The notes below the pieces were generated by a model. It ran no database searches. It had not been told where the DNA came from and saw nothing but the letters and a program-made list of their open reading frames with translations. A stretch of DNA of 64,000 bases from Notamacropus eugenii (Eukaryota; Chordata; Mammalia; Diprotodontia; Macropodidae): contig NC_092877.1 of NCBI RefSeq assembly GCF_028372415.1, positions 211,722,116 to 211,786,115 on the forward strand, given 5' to 3'. The translations under genes and the position numbers were made by a program. Positions 15,043 to 26,951 of the stretch are shown here, piece by piece. The number at the start of each line of letters is the position of its first letter. Position 1 is the first letter of the stretch.

Positions 15043-16729
15043 TTCATTCTACCATCCAGTAAATTTATCTGATTCAATTTTTTGTAAGTTGATTGGAGTG
15101 TACTATTAACCTAATGCACAGGAAATATCTATTCACCATTGGGCCCTGGCCCTTTTTGTGTTCTCTTTACCTGCAAATGAATATTCTCTGGCCCTACTTA
15201 GGAATTGATTAGTTTTAATATCTGCTAGAGGAACTATCTTAGGTATTTATTTCTTGCTTCAATGCACTTGAAAAATGTCAAGTTTTAATTGTAACTTTCC
15301 AAAACAAAAAGGAATACTACATATTTTTCTCAGCCATTTTGCCATGTAATCAAATCTTCCTTAGTTAATAACTGTTTTGAAATTTCATTTGCTATTTCCT
15401 GTAAATAGGTTAGGTTTGCATCTTGATGGACAATTTTCATTTCCTCACTGTCTCAGACTGTTATTAGTTGGAGGATTTAAAAGAATCAGACCAGTAAGAG
15501 ACCTTTATTATGGTTAATTTTTAACCCATATGTAGGAAGGCTTAAGGCCTAACATGAATTACCCATGGGTGGTACCCATGTGAGGCGTTAAGGGCATTAA
15601 GGGAAGGATACAACCGGGAAGGCTGCCAGACATGTGCCACGGTCCTTCCTGCCTAGCCGTAAATTGAAGACAAGGAGCCTATGGCTGGTTGACTGTTTTG
15701 GAGGTGGGACCAAGATTAATATTGGGAATGGAAAGGAGAATCATAGGATAGAATGACTAACTGAAAGAGATCAGATCTTAGAGATCAGATCTAAGCTTTT
15801 CATCTTAGAGAAGAAGACTATGAAGGGGAAGTGAATTGGCCAAAGGAAGAGGAGGAAAGAGGAGAGTGGGTGGTTAGGCTCCCAGAGAGAGACTATCCTC
15901 TTGACTTGGCACATCCAGTTTCACCAGCTTTCCATCAGTCCTCCTAGTCAGTGTAACAGAAGGGCAGTCCTCCACCCTGGGCAGCTTGATAATGTAGGCA
16001 ATAGCCATTTTAGCAAATGTCTGGAATGTAGTAGTGGCTTAATAAATGACTGATCGATGGGTTGGTTTATACAGAGGAACCTTGTAGCTCATGAATGTTT
16101 GACTTATCATCTCTGATGTAATAGACAGTGATATCACAGTGGTTAACCAGAGCACATCCTGCACAGAACATAGGACCATCCAGAGAGGGATAAGAAGAAT
16201 AAGTCTGGAGCAGAGGTAGCCAAAGGCAGCGGAGCTTACTTGTCTTAACCCAAATACTCAGTGGGCTTTTGTTTGTTTTTTGGACTATCATGTGTGTTTG
16301 CTGTGTTCTTTTAAGGTTTCCATAGCATGAAAGGTATAGGCTAATTGAGCCTTTGGTATTTCCTTTCTATTGAGATTTGACTTCTACTGATAGTACCCAT
16401 GGTCTTAAAAGCTGTAATAGATGGTTCTTTAAAGGCTCATTGAGCATCTCTTCTTTTTTCATTTCCCTCCAAGATAAATTCCAATATTAATAGATTTTGG
16501 TTGGAGTTTATCTTTTGCTCCCCATTTTTTAGAGTTTCCCATACTTCCATTTTGATGAAGTCTAATCAAGAAGATCTTCCTTCTGGTTTTTTTTGGGGGG
16601 TGGGGAGAGACTTGGTTTTTTTTAAACTGTAATATAACAGTAACAACAGACTAATTTTTTTTTGTGTCCTGATTAGGAGTTACTCTTATTCACCTCAGAG
16701 AACAAAGATCCATTAAGAAAGAAATTCTT

Positions 16730-17460
16730 TTATAGCAGGAATAAGGTACACAAGAAGTTGGAGCCTTGGTACTTTGTTATTTCAGAGACAGTGTAACTCT
16801 GTCAAAGAGTGCAAGTGAGGAGAGCTACAGCCTTAGTTTTGGAAACAGTGCCTGGGTATTTCCTAGGAGGCAGCAGCTGTAGAGGCTATACAAGCACTGG
16901 CACTAGCAGTAGTAGTAGCAGTGATACCCTCTGGGTAGCCTTAGAAGTCCTCCAGCTCAGGCATGGCTTGTTACAGAAGCTGTGTGTCAAGAGCAAGGTG
17001 AATACCTGTCATTGTGGCTACTTGTGGCCTGACAACCTGGGGCTGGTTCTTTCTATATCTTGGTGAAGAAGCGTTTGGAGATTATCAGGCATGGATGGGG
17101 TATGGAGCCACTGTGAAAAAGTGTCTGACTCACACTGAAGAATACCTAATGGGAGGGCCTGGTGGTTCTAGTGAGGAGGCTTGGAGGTTTTTATCCACTT
17201 CTTCTGTAGGCCCGGTGAGGAATGTGCCAGTGGCTAGCACTGTGACCTGGAATGAACTTTGCAGTCCTCTGCACAGCCTTGTAAGAGGCCCTAGTTCCAG
17301 ACTCTTAGGTGAGTGACACATTTATGGAAGTGTAGGGGTTGTCATCTTGTAAGAAAGCAGGAGTCAAGAAGTATAGTGTACATGGTCCTTTCTGAGAGTA
17401 AGCAGCTAGAAAAGTGAGTGACTAGAGTAGGAGAGAAGGAATTGTGTGGAAAAGACACTG
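16730..17460. other. Unassigned G+C-richer segment
   Basis: The segment is richer in G and C than its neighbours and contains a (CAG/TAG)-like serine-codon run near 16895-16925. It has overlapping short open frames on both strands (for example 16809-17066, 17014-17316 and 17321-17130). The translations match no family I know. It could be an old LTR, an unrecognised pseudogene or plain intron. Confidence 0.4.
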
Positions 17461-17524
17461 CCCCAGGTGTGGCTACTCCTAGAAGGACAGACGCCTTAGA
17501 TACTCAAATCAGTCTGCACCATAT

Positions 17525-18420
17525 TTTAAAAAAATTTTTTCATTTAACAAGTATTGATTTTTCTCACCTCACCTGAGTTCCATTGGAAAAAAAGAACAAA
17601 ACCCTTGTACAAAATATACGTTGTCTGACAAAACAAGTCCTCACATTTGGCTATGTAAACATGTATATTTTATTCTGTATCTCCTCTCTGTCAGGAGGTT
17701 CATTGGTCTTCTGAAATTATGGTTAGTCTTCACATTGATCAGAGTTCTTAAGTCTTTCAAAGTAGTTTGTCTTTCCAACATCGTTGTGATTGTTTCTCCT
17801 GATCACTTAACCCTGCATCAGTTCAAACATATCTGCACGTATCTGAAACCATCCCATTTCATCATTTCTTATGGTAGAATGATGTTCCATTACTTACCAT
17901 AACTTGTTCAACTGTTCCTTAATTGATGAGGGTTCTTGCTTTGTCACTACAAAAAGAACTGCCATAAAAATAAATTTAAAAAATAATTTTGTACATTTGG
18001 GTCTTCTTTCTTCGATATCTTTGGACTATAGAGCTGATAAATGGTATCACTGGGTAAAAGCATATTTTGGGCACATGTTTTCCCGATTACTTTCCAGAAG
18101 GGTTAAACCAATTTCACAGCTTTGCCAACGGTGTATTAATATCTCTTTTCCTACCACGCTTCTAGATTTTGTCATTTTCCCTTTTTTTTGTCAGTGTTGT
18201 CCGTCTGAGGGATGTGAGGTGGTACCTGTAGTTAGTAGTGACTTAGAGCATTTTTTCATATGACTTGACAGCTTGAATTTCTTTCTTTGAAAATTTCCCG
18301 TTTATATTTTTTGATCCTTTCTCATGTGGGGAATAGATCTTATTCTTATAAATTTATTCAGTTCTTGTATATCTTGGAAATGAGACCTTTATCAGAGAAA
18401 ATTGCTGCCAAGATTTTTTT
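17525..18420 (-). mobile_element. Old antisense L1 3' fragment
   Basis: Decayed but recognisable blocks of the marsupial L1 ORF2 end on the complementary strand: ACAAGTT next to a weak WLNKLWY match, the 'ccaacggtgtattaat' block and the 'ttagagcattttttcat' block. Borders are approximate. Confidence 0.7.
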
Positions 18421-19104
18421 TTAGCTGCACGGCACTGAGTGCTTTTAAGTTCCTTCTTACCTTTCTGATAAATACCCAGATGGTGCTTGTGTTCCTCACT
18501 AACAAAGAGTTGGAAAGAAGTATCTTGGGGAAGACTTTTTCAAAGTTTGTAAATGAGTATATAAAAGTGTGTGTGTCAGATTCTGGGCAGGTTTGATAGA
18601 AACTTCTTTGAGATGTTATGTTTGAATAAGAGTTTTAAATGTTCGTTGCTCAGGTTTGTTTATACTTTCCCTAGATTTGGCAGTTTGGGGGATGGGAGAC
18701 TTCTGTTGATGAGCTTTTTCTGGTTCACAAAGCCAATTGAAATTAAACTTTTTTTTACAACTCATTTCAAACACTCCAGATTCAGCATTGTGTACACTTG
18801 AGTTTTTAAAGCCAAGGGTAGCGGCTTTGCCCTGTGTTTGGAGCTTTTTCTTTTAAGGGGATTAGGGTGAAGCGTAGAGAAGAATCCCTTCTCTCCTCTG
18901 GATATTTCTTGCACGTTCTTAATCACTGAGTTAAAATGACTTTTATAAGCCTTTGATGCCCTCTCACAGACAATACAGGGTTGTAATGTAACTGATAATT
19001 TCGTTTCTGAGTTTATCTTCCGAACTTCCTCCAGCTTTTTTTCCTTTTTCAGATTTTCTGTTTTTGTTTTTGTTTTTTTGTCTCTGATGGGTGAGAAGGA
19101 CAGA

Positions 19105-19372
19105 AACAGGCATTTATTAAGCATCTACTGTGTGATAGGCACAGCGCTAAGCCTTTGTCAAAAGTCATCTGATTTGATCCTCACAACAATCCTGGAAGGT
19201 AGATACGGTTGTTATCTCCATTTTACAGATGAAGAAACTGAGGCAACAGAGGTTAATGACTTGTCCAGAGTCGCACCAATGGTTTGTGTCTCCAGCTGAT
19301 TTGAGCTCAGGTCATCTTGACTCTAGGTCCACTCTGTCCACTTAGAGGCACCACCAAGCTGCCTCCACTTTA
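19105..19372 (-). repeat. L2-tailed MIR-type SINE, antisense
   Basis: Nearly full length: L2-like tail 'ggcatttattaagcatctac', core 'tcctcacaacaatcctggaa', 'agatgaagaaactgaggcaa' and a tRNA-type head at the right ('aggcaccaccaagctgcctc'). Confidence 0.8.
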
Positions 19373-20035
19373 GATTTTTTACTGAAGATTTGCTTAAATG
19401 TAAGGGAAGGTGGTTATAGTGTCTATGTAGTCTTCTAAAAAATTTGGAAAGTGAATGAACAAAAGACAAAGAGTGACCTTGCCAGCCTTCTCTTTCTTAT
19501 TTAAAAATGTTTAATAAATGCTAAAAAGGGGAGTATTTCTATATGTAAACTAGACTATAAAAAGAGGATTGTGTCTGAAGCCACGGATCTCTAGTCCATG
19601 CAACTTGTTATTATTTTAAAGTGCAGAATAGAATCTGCACATTATTTTTAAAGCTTTTCTTTCTTTTTAATGAAGAGCACAAAAGTTTTGTTGCATGGCA
19701 GCCTCATTCTGAAGTTGTGTTGGTGGGTTTAGAGAGATCAAGTGCTTTCCCTTTCTCATCTCTCTTGTGTATTCTCTGCTGCTCTTTTATCTAGATCTTC
19801 CTCCAAGGATGAAGGGGTCAGATTTAGGAGAAGGGAGAGGCGGATGGAGACTTGCTGGATTTTTGTTGAATTGTAGGTTGGATTAGATGAGTTGGGATTC
19901 CCTCCAACTCTGTTGTCGCTATTGCGATTCATTATATCTAATCTATGCCGCCATTTCTATGCCACCTCATTTCTAATGCCAAGGTGGAATTTTGTTACCC
20001 AGGTAACAAAAGAATTTTCTCAAGCCTACTTTTTT

Positions 20036-21005
20036 CCCAAAAATTTATTAATTTATTTCTCAGTTTTCATAAGTTCCAAATTTTCTCCCTCTCAATCTCC
20101 CCTCTCACCCCAAGGTGGCATACAATCTTACATGGGTTCTACACATACGTCCCTGTTAAACACATTTTCACATTAATCATGTTGCATAGAAGAATTAAAA
20201 CTAATGGAAATGAGAAAAACAAAACATAACAAAAGAGAAAACAGTCTGCTTCATGTTCCAGCTCCACAGTTCTTTCTCTGGATGTGGATGGCATTGCATC
20301 ATAAGTCCTTTGGAAATGTTTTAGGTCCTTGCATTAGGACTTAGGTCCTAAGTCTATCAAAATCAGCCCTTGCACACTGTGTCTGTTACTGTGTAAAATG
20401 TTTTCCTAGCTTTACTCACTTCACTCAGCATCAGTTCATATAAGTCTTCCCAGGTTGTTCTGAAGTCCGCATGTTTGTTGTTTCTTACAGCACAACAATA
20501 TTCCATTATATTCATATACCACAACTTGTTCAGCCATTCCCCCAATGGCTTGGCATCCCCTTGATTTCCAGTTCTTGGCCACAACAAAGAGAGCTGATAT
20601 AAATAGGTCTGTGCATGTGGGTCTTTTTCCCATATCCCATATCTCTTTGGGATACAGCCCTAGAAGTGGTATTGCTGGGTCAAAGATTGGTGTGCACATT
20701 TTTGTGGCCCTTTGGGCATAGTTCCAAATTGCTCTCCAGAGTGGTTGGATCAGCTCACAGCTCCACCAATAACGAATTAGTGTTCCAGCTCTCCCACATC
20801 TTCTCCAACATTTATCATTTTCCCGTTTTGTCATGTTAGCCAATGTTATCGGTGTGATGTGGTACCTCAGAGTTGTTTTGATTTACATCTTTCTAATCAA
20901 TAGTGAGGTAGAGCATTTTTCATATAACTATAGATAGCTTTAATTTCTTCCTCTAAAAACTGCCTGTTAGTATCCTTTGACCATTATCAGTTGGGGAATG
21001 GTCAA
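20036..21005 (-). mobile_element. Antisense L1 3' fragment
   Basis: The complementary strand encodes the ORF2 C-terminus, including [27 protein letters not shown] and [16 protein letters not shown] in two frames, so at least one frameshift is present. The left end is the 3' UTR. No clear target-site duplication was found. Confidence 0.85.
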
Positions 21006-21529
21006 ATCTACTTTCTTGTGCCTTATACTATTAAATGTTGTGTGTGGATTAAAGTTCTGGCTGTAGTTCCCCTTCTCTAACATCCTTAAAGGATATGCTG
21101 CATAATATAGTCATTGATCATATTTTTTTAAACTTTTCCTTTCTTTCATGAATGTGGAAGATGAACTCTTATACTGTCTTATACGTAGTATTCTCTTGTG
21201 CCCATTTGTCAGTGGAGATATGGTTGACAGGCTGACCTGTTGAACTAAATGCTCTTTTGGAAGATTTTCCTTTGGACAGTGATTTTTCTGTCAAGGAGGA
21301 AATAATTGTTTGTCAGGTCATGTCATAATTAGGGCCACATACACTCACTAATACTTTTGGAGAAGCATGAGTACCAATGAATAATCACTTCTGCTTGATT
21401 TCTAAAAGATTGTAATATATTAGGGCTGACAACAGAGTACAGTGATCTCTTGAGAAAATACCAGTAAGAGACCTTGCTGTGTTTAAATGTATGTGTTTGA
21501 TACTGTATAATAAACAAAACTATTTAAGA

Positions 21530-21665
21530 CAGATGTCACCCCAATTTTGCAGATGATGAAACTGCTTCTCAGAGAAGTTAAGTAGATTTGTCCAAAGTCA
21601 TACCAACAGTAGGGGACTGAGCCGGGAGCCAAATCCAAGCCTTTGACTCCTTGTCCATTGAACCT
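21530..21665 (-). repeat. MIR-type SINE fragment, antisense
   Basis: It has 'tttgcagatgatgaaactgc' and 'gatttgtccaaagtcatacc'. It ends about 105 nt before the CARS2 exon at 21772. Confidence 0.6.
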
Positions 21666-21771
21666 TCTTCCCCATGATGTTTCCTCTGAATGAATTTTAC
21701 ATATGTATTTCCCATGTTGTTTTTTGATGTGTTAGCTTTCACAGTCTTAACGGAAGTCTCTGCTTTTTTAG

Positions 21772-21910
21772 CAATAGACTACAGTGATGACAACATGCAT
21801 GAAGCCCAGCACCACCTCGTTGGAATAGCTTCTTTCATGGATGATGCTAATGCGTATATGAAAGGACAGCTGGTATGTGGTCCCATCAGGGAGGACCTGC
21901 TCTGGGAAAG
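21772..21910 (+). CDS. CARS2: CARS2 coding exon (IDYSD block)
   Basis: A 139-nt exon, acceptor ctttttttag, donor GTAAGA. It begins with CA, completing the alanine codon split from the 8379-8445 exon, and ends with AG of an arginine codon. The product reads [20 protein letters not shown], then a segment ending [25 protein letters not shown] and the DARAYMKGQL-like helix are conserved in CARS2 orthologues and belong to the helical domain downstream of the catalytic core. Confidence 0.93.
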
Positions 21911-23691
21911 GTAAGATGTGTGTCTTAATATTTCATTGGGGGATTCTAGAAAGGTATATGAGTCTCTTATTTTTCTCTCCTAGCCTTGATTGAGGTTTGT
22001 GCATTTAAGAAAGGAAGAAAACAGGATCTGAAAAGATCTTAACAGGGTCTCTTAGTCTAACAGGCTAAATATTATAAAACCTTTGTTCAGAAAATCATCT
22101 GCACGGTTGGATAGGATAGTTCATGTGAAAGTGATCTGGGCAATTTAGTGCTTTATAAGTTGAGTAGTGTAAGATGGAAACCAAAAAAGCAAATACAGTC
22201 TTAGGCTACATTGATAGGAGCGTATTTAAAGCTATAGAAAGAAGCAGTAAAAGAAAGTGGTGGTCATTCCATATTCTGCGTTAGTCGTATCATCTAGTTT
22301 GAGAATATTGGGGATTATGTTTTCGGAATAATTCTGACAAATTTGAGCATGGCTGGAGCAGCACGATCATGAGAATGAAAAGACTGAACTCCACCATCAG
22401 AGGGTTGGTTCAGACTACAGAGGTCCTTAGCCTAGAGAAGAGACTGGTGGAAGAGACATGGTAACTGTAATAGTGGCCATGATAATAAGCACATGAATGT
22501 AAATGTTTGCAGAGCGCTTCCCATATGGTATCTCATCTGACATTGGGGAGAAGGAAAGGGGAAGGAATAGTCCGATTGTGTGCCAGATGCTGTGCTCGGT
22601 GCAAGGGTGTTGAGCAGAGACTGCCTGCCTTGTTGTCCTTGTTGCTGTATGAAGGTTCCATGGTGGGTCTCTGAGGCCCCTTCTCTTGGGATTCTAACAG
22701 CTGTGAGATTTGGTGTGGATTAGTTATGCAGCTAACTAGTAGTGGAGTTTGGTTACGCTACGTTTCCTGATTCTTCCTCTAGCGCTTTCTCAGCTCCAAG
22801 AACACAGGATATGTTTTTGTGATTGCTCTTCAAAACGAGATTTGGAATAGAGTAAGCACAATCATTTTTCCTATGGATTCGAGATTCTCGTCTCTTTTGA
22901 TTTTACATATTTTATGATCAGTTTATGAAGTATGATATGGTTATACCATTATTCTGAGTAGATTTTGTAATTGTTAAATTAATGATTCACAATTGTTAAA
23001 AATATTTAGGAAGATGCTTATGTGCTTACTGTGGATTTAATGAACAGTCTTTGCCTTTTCAAAGTTTGGCATTTGTAACAGTCTGATCCCTTTGAATGGG
23101 TTGTCAGCAGTTCTGAAATGCAAAGGACCCTTAGGGTCTGAAGATGGGGTTTGGGGGCTCAGCTCCTCTGCCACTCATCACTGCTCCTAGCCGCAGCACC
23201 GTCCTCTGTCGTAGATGTTGCCCAAGATGGTTTTGGAGATATTTGAGGCCAGTCACTACCCTTGAGATTACATTTCACTGGAGGTGGGGGACAATGTGAC
23301 ACAAACACAGAGATAGCAAAAGAAGTTGGACAAAAGAAACATCCCAACAAGGTACTCTGAGGAAGATCTAAACCATATGTTTCCATGGGCCTGAAGTGGG
23401 GAAGGAAAGAGAAAAGACCAGAGCGAGCTAGAAGGATGGGGAAAGAGAGATGCAGGCTGCTGAGCATGAGTGGTGGAGCCAGAAAAACCCCCCGTCACTA
23501 CTGTGATGTCGTAGTAGGGAGAGAACGTTTGTGAGAGGAGCGCGAGCTCTCTGACTTCACAAATGACGTTCCCTGTGACTAAGGAAACGGTGGTTGTGTC
23601 TTGTTATTCCTAAAACTTCCCTCTTGGTATCGATGACAAGTCCCCTACTTTGATGCCTTCTTGTCTCTTCTAATACTTTTTTCTCCTACAG
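21911..23691 (+). other. CARS2: CARS2 intron, 1.8 kb
   Basis: This intron contains a CR1/L3-like LINE fragment (22141-22480), with a possible short MIR-like scrap next to it near 22455-22525. I see nothing that I can name in 22530-23691. Confidence 0.75.
22141..22480 (+). mobile_element. CR1/L3-like LINE fragment
   Basis: It contains the order 'aagcaaatacagtcttaggc', a CR1-like 'attgataggag', decayed middle parts, and 'gtccttagcctagagaagag', as in mammalian CR1/L3. Confidence 0.6.
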
Positions 23692-23815
23692 ACTAACTAG
23701 CACCAAAGCAGCGATCAAGGCAGCATTTGCAGATGACTTTGACACCCCCAGGGCTGTTGATGCAGTAATGGACCTCGTTCACCATGGCAACAGACAGCTT
23801 AAGGCTGTTCCTAAG
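23692..23815 (+). CDS. CARS2: CARS2 coding exon ([11 protein letters not shown])
   Basis: A 124-nt exon, acceptor tcctacag, donor GTAACC. It completes the split arginine codon (AG|A) and reads [20 protein letters not shown] followed by [21 protein letters not shown], ending in phase 0. The A-DDFDTP motif is a strong cysteinyl-tRNA synthetase family signature in the DALR-type helical domain, also present in bacterial CysS. Confidence 0.95.
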
Positions 23816-24454
23816 GTAACCCATTAGGGTATAGGATTCAGAAAAATGGCCGCTGTCCACAGTTTTGTGCTTACTACAGACAGGTTAGGTTGTCATCTTT
23901 ATAAGGAGTCATGAGAGGGGAATCCTGCTAACTTTATTGGAGAGACCTATATTTTAACAGGGGGAACCCTGGAACATGGGCCCGGTAGTTCTTTTGTGTT
24001 TCAGTAGTTGGGGAAATCTGTTTCCTCCTTTGCCATACTGTGATGCAATAGGTGAGACTTATGACGAAGTCAGTGTGCCCCAGATCCTGTGCCAGGGACT
24101 TGGGTTCTACTCCACTTTTTTTGGGGGGGGCAGGCAGCAATGAGGATGGAGAGCTGCAGAATTGAAGACTGGAGCTCACTATCTTGTCCAGGCTGATAGT
24201 GAAGTGGGCACTCACAGGCTTGATTCCCAGTACTAATGCGCACAGAAGCTTTAACCTGCTCCATTTTTTCAGCTGATTCAATTCACTCCTCCTTAGGCAG
24301 CCTAATGATTTACCGTATTGGTGCCAGATTTAGTGTGGACACTCACACTGTTTTTAGCTGTGCCGCAGCTCAGAACTCTCAAGCTCAAGCCAGTCTGTCA
24401 GCCTCAGCCATTCTGGTAGCACACCTGGCTACCTTTGACTCTTAAATTAACTTG

Positions 24455-24580
24455 CTTTATGACTTCAGGCAAGTCATTTAACCTGTGGTTCTCAGTGCCG
24501 TCATCTGTGAAATGAGGGTCTTGGACTAGATGATCTCTAAGGTCTTTTTCAGGTTCAAAATTCTGTGATGCTTTGAGACG
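24455..24580 (+). repeat. SINE with CR1/L3-like tail
   Basis: It has 'caggcaagtcatttaacctg', then 'ttggactagatgatctctaa' and 'aattctgtgatgct', which is the CR1/L3-style tail. Confidence 0.6.
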
Positions 24581-25754
24581 AACACTTTTAAGAATATTTT
24601 CTCAAGAATCAAACTTTGCATATGTGTACAGGGAACTTTAAAATGTGGTTAATTTTACATGTAGAGGTTTGGTCAGATATCTGGGAACAGAGAATGTGTT
24701 TACTAGAAGGAATTTCTCCCTTCTTTTATCTTCTAATTTCTACCTTCTGTTATTCTAATGAATTCTGCAACCAGAATGGAAATTTTACTTAGATTTGCTT
24801 CCAGCACGAGAATATTTTAAATATTAAGTAATAAAAATGGTGAGCCAACCTTTGAGTCCATAGAAGGCATTGCTCAGTCAGAGAAGTCAGTGCACTAGTG
24901 GGAAAATAGCAAATGAATTATATGATAATCACAAAGACTTTGGCATTATTGCATATGTAGGCTGTAACCTAGTGAGATTGAGATATTTTTGCATGGAAAA
25001 GAAAGTGCTTTGCATAGTCTCAGTTTCCTTCCCACCCTGCTTTGCCACCTTAACTTCACTCTCCCTTCATGGGCTTAAGGAGTGTAAATTTTTCCTCTTT
25101 TAATTTATATATATCTATCTCATTTTCCTTCCCTTCCCTTCCCCCCACCTGTGTTTCCTGACTTAGACTGCAATCTGTTCTCAGGACTGTAAACTAACAG
25201 TACTGGCTTTTTCTTTACCGGACGTATTAAGAGTACCTTGCTCATTGTGAATGCTTAGACCCCCTAGGCCTAGAACTTAACTTTTCAAGAGTAAAATGGA
25301 GACTGAAAGCCAGCCTTAGCTCCATTCCCCTCTTCCTCACTCCAAAGTCTGGAAGTCATTCTATCACATGGCATATATTCTCTCTACCTACTTTTTGGTA
25401 CCTGACAGGGATTCCAAACTGTGAGACAAAGGGACAAGGGAAAAGTCTGAACATGTAAGGGAATATTAAATCAAGCTTGCGGGGTAAGGTGTGGTCTGTA
25501 GTTGGACTAACATGGTGCTGTTGATGCAATTCGTCTTAGTTACTTTTGCCTTCCTTTCTGTCATATGGCGGGCTATAACTCCTTGTTCAGATTCTGAGAC
25601 ATTAGAGTCAAGCCTGCCCCTGAGAGGTGGTTGTCCTCAAACCTCTTCTGGAAGTTATTTGAGCTCAAATATTTTATTGCACTTGGTTCAGGTTTCTCAC
25701 TTGTCAAAGATTGGAGTTCTCCAGCCTCAGTATTGGGGAAGGGTGGGGTGGAAG

Positions 25755-26010
25755 AAAATAAGTATTTGAGTGCTTGCTATGGACCAGACACTATGCTAAA
25801 AGCTTTTACAAATATCTTGTTTGATCCTCACAACAATCTGTTGGGTAGGTGCTATTATTAGATCCACTTTAAAGTATAGGAAACTGAGGCAAACAATTTA
25901 AGTGACTTGCCCACACAGAGCTAGTAAGTGTTTGAGGCCAGATTTGAACTCTGGACTTCCTGACTCCAGACGCAGTGCCCTATCCATTCTTCTACCTACC
26001 TGCCCAATTT
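25755..26010 (-). repeat. L2-tailed MIR-type SINE, antisense
   Basis: It has 'gagtgcttgctatggaccag', 'gatcctcacaacaatctgtt' and 'aggaaactgaggcaaacaat', with a tRNA-type head at the right end. Confidence 0.75.
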
Positions 26011-26619
26011 TTTAGAAGCCAAGGGGCAAGAAATGTGTCCTAGATCAAAATACAATAGACTTATTACCACAGTACAACTCCAACTCTGGGCACCTCTCTC
26101 CATTTTTTTCCTTTCCTTGGGAGAGGTAAAGGTTAAGTGAAATACTTAAGACTTCCCAGATACTGTACCAGGAATGACTGTAGATCAGGAACTAGTTTGC
26201 TAAGCTGCAAATAAACACAGAAAAATTGGAGTTTGATGTTATTTTTGCTCTCAGACAGCTTTACAAAGGAATGCAGGATCTCCACTAGCACATGCTTCTT
26301 TTTAGCTAGTCCAGTGAAACACATTGACAGAATCTGCATGATAGTCATTAAAAACATTTGTGTCACTCTGCTGTTAGATCATGGAAAACCCTGGCCACAC
26401 TGTATTTGCTTATAGACTAGAAGTAATAACAAGCCTGTAGGAATGTGGCTTACCTGCAAAGCTGCATTATTTCCTGACCCTTTTTATTGAATGGATTTTT
26501 GCAAACTTATCTCAGACCCCTAGAAAATTCTGTATTAAAATTTAGTCCCATAGACTGAAGTTCCACATGGCTGTTGATGAAGACAAAATGAAAGAAAGGA
26601 GTGTGAAAAATTTCTGAGG

Positions 26620-26850
26620 TACATTGGTCTGGGAGGGGAAGTGCTAACCTAGGATTCAGAAGACACACCTGTTTTTGAGTCTTAATCCCTGCCTGTTCCT
26701 AGCTTCCTGCCCTTTGGCCAAGGACTTCTTTGAATCTTAGTGGCCACATAAGTAAAATTATCTGATATTATTAACTACACTGCTTGCCTTATTAGGGGCA
26801 GCACAAGAATTGAATGAAATAGTGTATGTAAAAGCATACTGTAAATGAGT
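26620..26850 (+). repeat. MIR-type SINE, sense
   Basis: A decayed sense order from 'gtgctaacctaggattcaga' to 'tgaatgaaatagtgtatgta'. Confidence 0.55.
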
Positions 26851-26951
26851 TGGGGTTTAGAGGTGAGAGTTCATTCAACTCCCAATGAGAAAATCTCTCT
26901 GAATCCAGATCAATAAATAATTGGCAACTTTAACTTAAAGAATTGCCTGGC

